Shown one piece after another: positions 19,603 to 29,158 of a stretch of 64,000 bases of DNA. The stretch spans positions 2,538,501 to 2,602,500 of the forward strand of contig NZ_CP046566.1 in assembly GCF_009740285.1 (NCBI RefSeq), read 5' to 3'. The translations under genes and the position numbers were made by a program. Each line of letters opens with the position of its first letter. Within the stretch, counting starts at the first letter, position 1. This DNA is from Phnomibacter ginsenosidimutans (GTDB lineage: Bacteria; Bacteroidota; Bacteroidia; Chitinophagales; Chitinophagaceae). The notes beneath the pieces were generated by a model, which ran no database searches, was not told the DNA's origin, and saw only the letters and a list, made by a program, of their open reading frames with translations.

Positions 19603-20507
19603 GGAACTCAGTTTTAGTAATAGATGACGTTAAAGAACAAGCAGAAGGCCTATCTAAGGCCCTTACCGGAGCAATTTCTAATTGTACCTTTGAGCCAGTC
19701 TTTGAAGAAGAAACAATAATAAATGCAATAGAAAATAGATTTTATAATCTAGCAATTGTAGACCTTAGAATGGATGGGTTTTCCTTCGATGGTATTCACG
19801 TAATAAAAAAGATTTTTGAAGTAAACCCATTTGCTAAGGTGCTAATTGTATCTGCATTTAAAGGTGAGTATTTTACAAAACTAAAAGATCTTCTATTATC
19901 AGGTAAAGTCCTTGATGTACTTGATAAAGAAAGCTACGATATATGGATTCCTAAATTAAAGTCTGTTATCGAATTGTATTTTCAAAAACTAGATCAAGAT
20001 TCTTCAGAAATAAATAATGCTCTTTTACAATTTTATTCTGAAACAAAAAATGAAAAAGACACCTATTTAAAGGGTGAAAAATTTGAACATTTTTTAAGTT
20101 TGGTATTTCAATCGATAGGATTTAAGCAAGTTCTGAAAAGAGTTATAGATGGATCTAAAAACGAAGTAGATCTTATCATTCGAAATGATGTTGCTGATAC
20201 TTTTTTAGGTAAATTCGGTAAATATATTCTCATTGAGTGTAAGAATAAGCCCAATGAAGGTGTTTCAAAAAATGATTTCATTGTCTTTAAATCCAAAATA
20301 GAAAATTCAAATGGTTTTGCAGAACTAGGTATTCTTGCTACATCAGGTTACATTGCTAAAACCACATATATTGAAGCTGTTCGAGGATCTAAAGACAGAA
20401 ATAAAATTATTTTTCTTTCAAACATCGAAATTGAAAGATTAATTAGGGCTGAAAATAAGCTTTCTGAGTTTAAAGCTATAATCGATAGCCAAGTTAAAGA
20501 CAACTAA
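19599..20507 (+). CDS. Response regulator fused to an Mrr-like PD-(D/E)xK nuclease
   Basis: Residues 1-125 form a receiver domain: acidic pair Asp9-Asp10 (VLVIDD), phospho-acceptor Asp55 in AIVDLRMDGFSF, Ser85 in LIVSAF and Lys110 in DVLDKESYD. A helical linker (about 118-157) leads to a restriction-endonuclease-like domain: GEKFEHFLSLVF (159-170), Asp191 in NEVDLII, then Glu213-Cys-Lys215 in LIECKNKP, the E-x-K end of the PD-(D/E)xK core. After that come GILATSGYIAKTTYIEA and IIFLSNIEIERLI, which resemble the C-terminal strands of the Mrr catalytic family. No DNA-binding output domain is present, so the nuclease is the output. The paired kinase is encoded immediately upstream with a 4-bp overlap. 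Phosphorylation-controlled DNA cleavage is inferred, not shown. Confidence 0.82.
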   Translation: MRNSVLVIDDVKEQAEGLSKALTGAISNCTFEPVFEEETIINAIENRFYNLAIVDLRMDGFSFDGIHVIKKIFEVNPFAKVLIVSAFKGEYFTKLKDLLLSGKVLDVLDKESYDIWIPKLKSVIELYFQKLDQDSSEINNALLQFYSETKNEKDTYLKGEKFEHFLSLVFQSIGFKQVLKRVIDGSKNEVDLIIRNDVADTFLGKFGKYILIECKNKPNEGVSKNDFIVFKSKIENSNGFAELGILATSGYIAKTTYIEAVRGSKDRNKIIFLSNIEIERLIRAENKLSEFKAIIDSQVKDN

Positions 20508-20533
20508 AATAGCTTTAACAACCAGCTCTTCGA

Positions 20534-20775
20534 CCCTTCTGGCGCAAGTGTTCCGCCCAAACGGGTCACTTGTAACTTTTCAATCCTGCCGGACTGTGTC
20601 CAGATGAAATAAGACAAACCAATAGCGACGCAGCAAGTAATGGAAAGTTTGTGCTGAATGCCCGATACAATCGGGACAATGTAAACTGGCACTAGTGACC
20701 TGCTTTGCAGCACACTTGCGCCTGGAAAGGAGTAACCACTATTCACTGGCCCGGAGGCCAGCGAAAGCAATCACC
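20534..20775 (+). repeat. Dispersed intergenic repeat, copy B
   Basis: This copy is nearly identical to 341-545 over its first 190 bases and to 650-696 over its last 45, but lacks the roughly 100 bases that separate them in copy A. It includes the hairpin CTGGCC-CGGA-GGCCAG at about 20747-20762. It starts 27 bp after the stop of the receiver-nuclease gene. The gap 20508-20909 holds only this repeat and the hexamer tract after it. Confidence 0.85.
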
Positions 20776-20802
20776 AATTTTCAGCCCGGCATGTATTCTC
20801 CT

Positions 20803-20851
20803 CTACCTTGACCTCGACCTTAACCTTAACCTCGACCTTCTCCTTCACCTC
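20803..20851. repeat. Imperfect hexamer tandem repeat
   Basis: Eight consecutive units close to CTNNAC/CTCGAC spacing (ctaccttgacctcgacct and onward) make a strand-asymmetric pyrimidine-rich tract of about 49 bp, 58 bp before the ATG of the second GH29-like gene. On the other strand it would encode a Lys/Val/Glu repeat, but no gene is credible there. Slippage-prone sequence of this kind can vary in unit number. Confidence 0.6.
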
Positions 20852-20909
20852 AAGCGCCACACAATCAGCAATCCGTGTAGCTTTACGGGTACGCACAAGC
20901 ACCGTCAAC

Positions 20910-22571
20910 ATGAAGAGAAGAACACTCCTGAAACAAATTGGAATAACACTGCCCGCCCTCTCCCTGTCCCATGCCCTGCAGGCGGAGCGCCTTTGGCAGC
21001 AACTGGCCGGCAATGAACCCTTATTACAAGGGCCTTTTCAACCCACCTGGGAATCGCTGCAAACCTATCGGGTACCAGCATGGTACCAAAACGCCAAGTT
21101 TGGCATTTGGGCACACTGGGGCCCACAGTGCCAGCCCGAAGCCGGCGACTGGTACGCCCGGGGCATGTATCAGGAAGGCAGCCGCCAATACAAGCATCAC
21201 CTGCAGCATTATGGCCACCCATCATCGGTGGGTTTTAAAGAAGTGATACGGCAATGGAAGGCTGAAGCCTGGCAGCCGGAAGAACTGGTAGCGCTGTACA
21301 AACAAACCGGTGCCCGCTATTTTATGGCCATGGCCAACCACCACGACAATTTTGATTTGTACAACAGCAAACACCAACAACACTGGAATGCCACCCGGCT
21401 GGGTCCCCAAAAAGACATTGTGGGCGGATGGGCCAAAGCCGCCAAAAAAATGGACCTGCCCTTTGGCGTAAGCATACATGCAGCCCACGCATGGTCGTGG
21501 TATGAGGTAACACAACGGAGCGACCAGCATGGCCCGATGGCGGGCATTCCGTACGATGGCAACAGCACCCGTGCCGATGGCAAAGGCACCTGGTGGGAAG
21601 GCCTCGACCCGCAGGAGCTGTATGCCCAGCAACACCCACTGAGCCAAAACAGTGCCGACAACGGCATGATACACCGGCAATGGGATTGGGGCAACGGCGT
21701 TTGTCCGCCCTCAGCAGCGTACATCCAAAACTTTGTGAACCGCACCATCGATCTCATCAACCAATACGAACCCGATATTTTGTATTTCGATGATTCGCAA
21801 TTGCCTTTTTGGCCCATTAGCGATGCCGGCCTTCGCATAGCTGCTCACCACTACAACCGCAGCATCAAAAAACATGGCCAGCTGCGGGCAGTCATCAATG
21901 GAAAAATTCTTGATGAACAGCAACGCAAAGCCATGGTGTGGGATATTGAAAGAGGACAAGCCAACGATTGCCAGCCCTTTGTATGGCAAACGGACACCTG
22001 CCTGGGCGACTGGCATTACAACAGGGCTGTGTACGACCGCAACGGTTATAAACCTGCCAGCATGGTGATACAAACAATGGTAGATGTGGTGAGTAAAAAC
22101 GGCAACTACCTGCTGAATGTTCCTGTACGAGGCAATGGCAGTATCGACGAACTGGAACGCCACATTCTCGACGGCATTGGCCAATGGATGAAGCGCAACA
22201 GTGAATGCATTTATGATACTCGTCCATGGAAAATATATGGTGAAGGACCTTCCACGCAAAACCAAGCGAAGCTTACCGCACAAGGCTTCAACGAAGGCAA
22301 AACCAGCTATACCGCACAAGACATTCGCTTTACCAGCAAAAACAATGATCTCTATGCCATCGTGATGGAATGGCCGGCAGACCGCAAAGTTTGTATCACA
22401 TCTTTGGCTACGGGCAAACCCGACATGAGCCTGCAGGTACAACAGGTAACCTGGCTGGAAACCCAACAACCACTGGCATTTAGCCAAACTGCTGCGGGCC
22501 TCGAAGTTGTCTTTCCCGACAACGCTCCACAACAACCCTTTGCCCATGTGCTGAAAATTCAATCACACTAA
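20910..22571 (+). CDS. GH29-like alpha-L-fucosidase family protein with Tat-like signal
   Basis: The ATG at 20910 opens a twin-arginine-like signal (MKRRTLLKQIGITLPALSLS), pointing to folded export to the periplasm. The 553-residue product follows the GH29 plan in divergent form: FGIWAHWGPQCQPE (64-77), MANHHDNFDLYNSKH (141-155) and ILYFDDSQLPFWP, where Asp294 aligns with the GH29 nucleophile. The C-terminal part (about 430-553) looks like the beta-sandwich seen in fucosidases. It is much less similar to the enzyme at 5045 than paralogues usually are, so substrate specificity may differ, with other alpha-L-glycosides possible. The base composition is like the core genome, unlike its upstream AT-rich neighbours. 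Confidence 0.82.
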   Translation: MKRRTLLKQIGITLPALSLSHALQAERLWQQLAGNEPLLQGPFQPTWESLQTYRVPAWYQNAKFGIWAHWGPQCQPEAGDWYARGMYQEGSRQYKHHLQHYGHPSSVGFKEVIRQWKAEAWQPEELVALYKQTGARYFMAMANHHDNFDLYNSKHQQHWNATRLGPQKDIVGGWAKAAKKMDLPFGVSIHAAHAWSWYEVTQRSDQHGPMAGIPYDGNSTRADGKGTWWEGLDPQELYAQQHPLSQNSADNGMIHRQWDWGNGVCPPSAAYIQNFVNRTIDLINQYEPDILYFDDSQLPFWPISDAGLRIAAHHYNRSIKKHGQLRAVINGKILDEQQRKAMVWDIERGQANDCQPFVWQTDTCLGDWHYNRAVYDRNGYKPASMVIQTMVDVVSKNGNYLLNVPVRGNGSIDELERHILDGIGQWMKRNSECIYDTRPWKIYGEGPSTQNQAKLTAQGFNEGKTSYTAQDIRFTSKNNDLYAIVMEWPADRKVCITSLATGKPDMSLQVQQVTWLETQQPLAFSQTAAGLEVVFPDNAPQQPFAHVLKIQSH

Positions 22572-22722
22572 CTGCTACCCTGTTTCAACAGCCTGTTTGA
22601 AGAAAGAACAGTACAACAAAGAGACAACAACAGATGCCAACCATTGAACTACTCCTTGCAACAGAGTTCTGCATAAATTGACATTGGTTATTTTGTAAGC
22701 CCATACTATCTTCACAATTCAC

Positions 22723-23806
22723 ATGACCAAAAAGCAACTGCTGCTATTGTTGATTGTATTGTTGCCTGTTGCGCTGTTTTCGCAACAACCGACAGCTGCC
22801 TTTTCTGCAGTCGATAGTTTTGTGAGCACGGTATCATACCGCAACAGTCTGGTTGATTTGACACACAAACTAACGAATCCGTATCCCGACCAACTTCGCA
22901 AGGCCAGAGCCATTTTTAAATGGATAACGGAAAACATCGAATACGATTACAAGTATTACAACAAGTACTTCTACAAAGGCAAAGAACCCAAAACCTTCCG
23001 CTGTAAAAATGAGCAGCAGTGCGAAGCCAAACGAGTAGTGTGGGAAGCAGCCTATATCGACAAAATTTTACGCCGAAAAAAAGCCGTGTGCCAGGGATAT
23101 GCCATGCTGTTTAAAAAGATGTGCGACCTGGCGGGATTGCGGTCGGAGTACATTGTGGGCTATATCAGAACGGAACCTTATCAGGTGGGTACTGCCGGCA
23201 CGCTGGATCATGCATGGAATGCAGTGTGGATAGAGAGTGCTTACCATCTTCTGGATGCTACCTGGGCCAGCGGTGGTTGTAGTAAAAATGACGATTACAA
23301 GTTGTTGCGTTTTCAAAAAAATTACAACGACTACTACTGGCTTACACCGGCTGCCGCATTTGCTAAAAATCATTATCCAAAAAACAGCCAATGGTCGCTT
23401 GCTGCCGCAGTATACCAAAGACAGTTTTGCTACTAACCCCTATTACCAGCCCGGCGAAATACAAAATCTGCAATTGATAACGCCAGCTTCCGGAATCATT
23501 CATGCCCAGAAAGGCGACAGCATCCGGTTTACAATTGCGTACAATGGTCGCTTCAAAGACCTTCAAATCAATACCAACATTTTTCGCAACCCCGACATTT
23601 GGGTGTACGACGAAACCCGCAAGAGAAAAAAGCAGCGCCGGCTCGATACACTAGCGCTGAAAAGGCAACAGTACATTTCTTACCATCGCACAGGCAACGT
23701 GTATGCGTTTGACTATGTGATTACAGACAATGCCTTGTATTATATAGACATCTTGTTTGACAGAAAACGAATGCTGCGATACAAAGTGATTATTGACAAC
23801 AATTGA
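22723..23806 (+). CDS. Secreted transglutaminase-like (cysteine protease fold) protein (frame broken)
   Basis: A signal peptide (MTKKQLLLLLIVLLPVALFS) is followed by a transglutaminase-like core: catalytic Cys in KAVCQGYAMLFKKMCDLAG, His in LDHAWNAVWIE and Asp in YHLLDATWASGG. This triad resembles bacterial TGc proteins and eukaryotic kyphoscoliosis-type peptidases. A beta-rich C-terminal domain follows. The frame breaks at about 23399: one extra T in CGCTTGCTG separates NSQWSL from LPQYTKDSFATNPYY; without it the protein is 360 residues. The substrate is unknown; periplasmic peptide or protein turnover or cross-linking is possible. It stands alone, 150 bp after the GH29-like gene. Confidence 0.8.
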
Positions 23807-23822
23807 ATAGCCGAAAGGGATA

Positions 23823-23890
23823 AATACCAGCTCTTCTGGATTTGCAATCCCGAATCCGCAACGTTGAAATTATAATCCGCACATTACAGC
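23823..23890 (+). repeat. Short intergenic repeat (ATTTGnAATCC type)
   Basis: accagctcttctggatttgc with following cccgaatcc and ataatccgcac recurs in altered form at 24779-24832 and, shortened, at 24983-25003. Its beginning (accagctcttc) also appears at 20521, just before repeat copy B. Confidence 0.55.
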
Positions 23891-24057
23891 CTACATTAGT
23901 TCTTGATTGAAAAACACGAAAAGTAAAGGTTTTGCGTTTGTCTGGGTGACGTGTACACGTGGATCTTTGTCCTTCTATTTAAGTTCAGTACTGATTGAAA
24001 ACTTTATACGCTGAAACCCGCCCTAACACAAAGCACGAAAATGTCATGCACTATATC

Positions 24058-24735
24058 ATGAGACACTCACTAATCTTATTAATTCTATTCTTCATCATTC
24101 TTGGATGCGACTCATACGGACAAAGTTTTGTTTCAAATTCATGTGACAGTACGATACTAACAAAAGAGGAGTTTGAAAAATGTCTGGCTGACACAGCCTG
24201 GAATACAGATATCGTTATATCGACAAACTACATCACGAATCTAAAAACTGACCTACTACCAAAGTATCGTCAACTTAGAAAAGAACTTATGCTTTCGAAT
24301 GAATTACAAAATTTATTACAACAGCTTAAAGTAGCTTACGACACTGTGCTAAATGCCAAGCTTACGACATTCATAAGTGAAATGGACCAAAAGCAAAAGT
24401 ATGTACAGCCCAAGGCATATTTATCCTCGCTTTTGTCATTGCAGACTTTTAAACTTTACCCTGACGTTTATGCCATTTTATTAAATGACATTCACTTACA
24501 ATTATCACCAAAGGCACCCGTTTCGGTCTTGAATATGTACAAGGAACTTGTCGACAAGATTTCAAAATCTATGGATCCTGACTTGAATAAACGCCTAGAA
24601 GTTATTACGACATCCTTTCTTGCCGACAATGACAAACTAAAGCAAAGCGGCTTCTCTCCTTTGTTTCAGGGCACACAAAGCCAAGAAGACAAAAAGAAAT
24701 TTCAAATAATAAATTTTCTTTTATGGACTGCCTAA
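24058..24735 (+). CDS. Orphan lipoprotein, unknown function
   Basis: The 225-residue product starts with a lipoprotein signal (MRHSLILLILFFIILGC, lipobox ILGC), so it is predicted to be anchored in a membrane on the periplasmic side. The remainder is mostly helical with several Leu/Lys heptad-like stretches (ELMLSNELQNLLQQLK) and no motif I recognise. An ATG at 24046 would add four residues before the signal and is also possible. It is AT-rich, isolated, and bracketed by intergenic repeats (23823 and 24779), like the other AT-rich genes in the window, which suggests transfer. No functional call is made. Confidence 0.65.
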   Translation: MRHSLILLILFFIILGCDSYGQSFVSNSCDSTILTKEEFEKCLADTAWNTDIVISTNYITNLKTDLLPKYRQLRKELMLSNELQNLLQQLKVAYDTVLNAKLTTFISEMDQKQKYVQPKAYLSSLLSLQTFKLYPDVYAILLNDIHLQLSPKAPVSVLNMYKELVDKISKSMDPDLNKRLEVITTSFLADNDKLKQSGFSPLFQGTQSQEDKKKFQIINFLLWTA

Positions 24736-24778
24736 ATACTGCTCATGTCATCTTATTTGTCTTTTGTCGGCAGGCTGA

Positions 24779-24982
24779 TAACCCAGCTCTTCGGGATTTG
24801 TAATTCGCACATTCGAACTTACTTAAGTTAGGTATGCAAATCACGAACAGCGAGGACTCAAGCATTCGGCTACTTGACGGGCAGGTTACACAGCCAGCAC
24901 TTCAAGAGGCAACAGCTTTCGCCGCAGCAGGAGTAACCAATATTCACTGGCCCGGAGGCCAGCGAAAGGAGTCGCCAATTTC
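24779..24982 (+). repeat. Dispersed intergenic repeat, copy C, plus ATTTGnAATCC element
   Basis: Positions 24871-24982 match copy A from 597 to 696 (acgggca/ggtta, cagccagcacttcaagagg, then the hairpin CTGGCC-CGGA-GGCCAG near 24946-24961). They are preceded at 24779-24832 by the element seen at 23823. The rest of the gap to 25057 is a pyrimidine-rich tract without a gene. Confidence 0.75.
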
Positions 24983-25057
24983 AACTCTTCAGGATTTGTA
25001 AATTGAATGTCACCTGCTTCCTTCTCTCCTCTTATCAATCATCTGACATCTACTCCA

Positions 25058-26964
25058 TCATTCTTCTTTCACCAGCACAATACGGCTGCGGTCGGCCTTG
25101 GTGATGTTTTCAAAAAACTGCTCCAGTTCCTTCCATTGGCTGGCAGGAAAACGGCCTTCTTTGCGCTGCATACGGCGATAGTACAACACAGCACCATCTT
25201 TATACTCGCAGCTCGATTGATAGCTACCAAAGGCCGTGGTAAAATGTACCGCTTTGGGCATCGCTTCTACTTTGTAGCCCACTCCCACATCAATGGTTAC
25301 AGTGTCTATATCGGTGTAAGGATATGTAAATACAATATCAGCCTTGCGAGATGAATCCTGATTGAGCCGCCAGTTTCCCTTCGACATTACATTGGGTGCA
25401 AACATCAATCGCTTGCCGGTTACCTGTGCATAGTTGCTTACCTGAATATCAATGTTTTCTTCCAGCTCCGGCAATGTTTTCATTCGTTCGCTATAGGTGA
25501 AGTTTTTGATTTCGTAAGTACCTAATGCAAACCGCTGTTGCAAAACTTCTTTTTGCTTTTCGGCAGTCAGGGCATGTATCATGCCATGCAAATCATCTTG
25601 CTGAATGGCGGTATACATCGTATTGGCATTGATGATTAAATGACCATCACTGCTCAGCCGTGCTTTTACATGGCGCAGCTGTTGGTTTTGTTGTTCGTTG
25701 TAGTGTGGAGTACGCACCAGTTTGCTGCCGGTTTCCTTCACCAGCAATACAGGCCGGTTATTGGTAAAATCGCCGAGGTAACCTGCGGGCATGGTTTGGC
25801 TGGTACATTCCAGCCAAATGCTGTCTTTTTCCTGTGGCACACACAATATCACATGATTAAACTGTGATGATGGAAAATCTTCCATAAAACGGGTAATGCC
25901 TGCACCCGATTTTACCAGTGTGTAAATGGAAGGAATATTGGCCTCCTTCAGCATGGCATGCATGTAATTGGTCAGTGCTTTACAATCACCATATTTTTGT
26001 TGTATACAAATGCTGCATCAAATGGCTGCCATCCACCAATACCCAACTGTATGCTGATGTAGCGGGTATTTTCCTGCATGTATTTGTAGAGAGCTTCCAC
26101 TTTTTCACGGGTAGTATTTTTACCGGCAATCAACTCCTGTACTTTGCCTTTCAGCAAGGGGGGCAGTTCATCGCGGCCTTTAATCATTTCATATACAAAA
26201 GCGCCAAATGCTTCCCAGCTTTCATTGCTGCCTTCATATTCATCCATCTGAAAGTTTTTCATGGCCGTAAACACTGCCGGGGTGATTTCGTACCATGGTG
26301 GTGCTGCATACTCCCGCTGCATGGGCCGCATGTTTTTGGCTTCCCACTTTATGCTTTTGCGACCATTGATATCGGTCACAACAGGTTGGCCCGGATAGTT
26401 GTACGACTTATGCAATACTTCTAATCCAGGAGCGGCAATAATTTCAAGGCTACTCTGCTGTACGCCAATGCGCTGCCCTTCTATAGCGTACCATGCCGGT
26501 AAAAACATGAGGCCTTTTAAGTTGAGCGATACCTCGAACTCTACCGTATACGGATACGTTTTGTGGTAAAAGCCAAAAGCCTTTATACGGTCGTCCGATA
26601 CTTCGGTGCCGCCTCCCATACCACTCAGGTCTTTAATTTCATTTTTCTTCAGCGATTTAATTTTATTGCCGTCTGCATCGTACAGGTTGGCTTCAATATC
26701 GCTGATAGATTGAAAGCGGTCGTAATACTCTTGATGACTGGCAAAATCATCTCCTTTTTCATTGAGAATGGTATACACCAGTTTATAACGTCGTTCAGCT
26801 TTCAGCTTGCTTTCAATAGTCACCACATCGCGGTCTACCCGCTTTACTACATCAGCACCTTTGAGTAGCGAATCTGGTATTAGTTTGAAAGCATACTCTT
26901 GTGCCGCTGCTGTAGTAGCCAATGTACACAGCGCCACACATGCACACAAAAATTTCATACGCAT
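25058..26964 (-). CDS. DUF3857 and transglutaminase-domain secreted protein (frame broken)
   Basis: The start at 26964 (or 26958) opens a signal peptide (MKFLCACVALCTLATTAAA). A DUF3857 beta-rich domain (about 30-250) precedes a transglutaminase-like domain. The frame breaks near 25990, inside the active site: five A should be six on the coding strand, giving NKKYGDCKALTNYMHAMLK with the catalytic Cys in GDCK. NHVILCVP and KDSIWLECTS supply the His and Asp/Glu positions. The corrected length is 635 residues. It lies 4 bp downstream of a related gene on the same strand, so the two are probably co-expressed. Such pairs are frequent in Bacteroidota, but their job in the envelope is not established. 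Confidence 0.82.
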
Positions 26965-26968
26965 CAAT

Positions 26969-29012
26969 TTACTGTTTAGGCTTCTTCTTAAATACAATGG
27001 TTTCAGCTTGCTTTTTTACCACATAGCTGAAAAATTCCCGCAATCCTTCATAATCTTCTGCTGCAAATTCAGCCCGCTTAATGACCAGCCGGATGCGCAA
27101 CATCACCCTTGTGCCATCTGTACTTACCATGTATTCGAAAAAGCCTTCGTCGTCGAACAAGTTTACTTTGGTGCTCTTGGGTGCTTCTTCCAACACATAC
27201 CCTGCAGGCACTTCTATGTTGGCCACATACATCTCGTTCATGGTATACGGCATTTCTACCGGATACAAACGTTCTGCACTCTTGAAAGGATTCTCTTTAA
27301 AGCCTTCGGCCAACATAGGATTGAGGTAAATCAGGTCTGCATCCTCTTCCACTTGTGGCTTTACAGCATAACGTACTTTTACTTGCTGCTCCGGATTTTC
27401 TAACTGTTCAAATGCAGGATCTTCAAATACAAATTCTGATGGTGCAGCTTTTTTAATTTGATTCTTCCGGTTTTGCAATCCATTCTTTTTGGCTTCTTGC
27501 CTGATGGCCAAACTTTCATACACGCCAAAGTTGCTGGTAAATTCACCGGTCCATTTTCCATCTTCACCTGTGCTTAAAAAGAACGTGCTGGTTTTCTTTT
27601 CGGTAATGGAATCGGGCGTAAGCTCAATGGCTGCACCCAAGCCCAAAATTTCACGTGCCTGACCATTGTAGCACTGTGGTGGCAATACACCAAAAGGCAG
27701 GCCCGGCTCGGTGGCATCCAGCATGTATTCTTTACCATCAATGCGGGCCCTTACTACTACATAATTGTAGCGATCGGTAAGCGGGTATAACTCATGTGCC
27801 CAGCCATTGCTGCGGGTAGAAAGTATAACGGGGTGTGCCTCTATGTTTTCGCGGTTGAGCATGGCGGTGAGCAACAGGTTGAGGTCGCCCACATTGCCGC
27901 TTTTGGTTTTGGGTACTGCCCGCAAATTGCTGGTTAAAAAATCGCCGCCACCAGTACAGGTATATTTATCCCGCACATAGGCATACAGCGCCTGGGCTTT
28001 TCCCATTGGGGTATTGGCCTTGGCTACTACGGGTTTTATTTCATCATCCAAAAAGCCATTGTTTTTGTAGAGGTTCAGGCCAAACGATTCAAATTCATTG
28101 TAACGCTGCACTACTGCCGGCCAGCTACCCATCATTTCTCTGTAAGGCGAACCTTCAAAGCGTAGTTGTTTCAGTTGAAATTCAATTTTTGAAATGTGGT
28201 TTTCCAAAGAAGATGTAAAGGCTTCCTCTTTCAGCGCCGGTACATTTTTCATTACCCAACGGGTAAACTGTACATTGGCTTCTTCGGTGACCATTTGGCT
28301 GCGGCCACCAATGCCTTCATCCGAAGGAATCATGATGTTGAAGTTTTGCCGCACTTCGTTGCTGCTGCGCTGATAAAAAGGCTGGTAACCCTGCATCAGC
28401 GTTACATAGTTGAAGAAGAAAGGAAAGCCTACTTCATATTCACTCCAGTAGCAGGGATAACTGTTTTGAAAAGCCCATGGCTGCAGCGCATTCAGAAAAT
28501 CGCTTTCGATGGTGTAGGTAACATCAATCAGCGAACCAGCCTTGGCGCCGGGTACCGAAAACTTTTTAAAATCGAGCCGCTTGCTGTATTTGTCTACAAA
28601 AACCTGATCACTCTTAAGAGCGGTTTCTACCACTTTGTCGCCTTCCAGGTTGAAGGCAATGGCCTTCAACCCCATCAATCTTTCTACACTCGAACCATTG
28701 TGATAGAGCGGAATGCGAAAATCCGCAGCATCGATACCGTTGATGTTGTTGATTTTGATACGCACTTTTCGGGTAAACTTGAGGGTAAACCAGCCTTTGC
28801 TATTGCCTTCAAACTCGGTAAAGCCTTTGTCGCAAATGGTGTAGGCGGCGGCATCTTTTTCAATGGCATCGGCAGGCAGCGTAAAATCTTCTTTTACAAC
28901 TTTGCCAAACTTGAAGTCGAATTTTTCTTGTGCATTTTTTAGGATCCTGAGCATGTAGCCACAGTGTACCGGAGCAGCAAACGGCTGCTACCAACAGCAT
29001 TAGTTTTTTCAT
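26969..29012 (-). CDS. DUF3857 and degenerate transglutaminase-like protein (frame broken at 5' end)
   Basis: The signal peptide MKKLMLLVAAVCCSG lies in a different frame from the rest: at about 28940 the coding strand has six A where five restore HAQDPKNAQEKFDFKFG. The full product is 680 residues: DUF3857-like N-terminal half, transglutaminase-like core, and a C-terminal beta domain. In the core, the position of the catalytic Cys of its neighbour (YGDCKALTNYMHAML) is occupied by Val (SGNVGDLNLLLTAML), so catalysis of the usual type is unlikely; His and Asp-like positions remain (WAHELYPLTDRYNYVVV, EYMLDATEP). A partner or scaffold role to the 635-residue protein is possible. Confidence 0.8.
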
Positions 29013-29158
29013 GGGGTTGTTCATATGCATTTTGGGATGATAAGCAAGTACTTTTGCCGGCAACCGGCTGTTAGGCATACGCTGCATAACTGATGACACA
29101 TGATGCAAGAATCCATACAGAACAGCAGCAGGAGCAAATTATTTGTTTTACATTTTGA

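Noticed and set aside
18817-20507. Naming the kinase/nuclease pair Detocs
   Set aside because: There is no middle buffering gene, no TPR sensor, and the effector is nuclease-like rather than phosphorylase-like. The AMP nucleosidase at 41492 is 21 kb away and is a housekeeping gene.
20771-21013. Minus-strand frame encoding a Lys/Val/Glu repeat
   Set aside because: It follows from the hexamer tandem repeat, and runs opposite the signal peptide of the GH29-like gene.
18382-25057. Mobile element or prophage
   Set aside because: No transposase, integrase, attachment duplication or phage structural gene can be seen; only repeats and composition hint at transfer.
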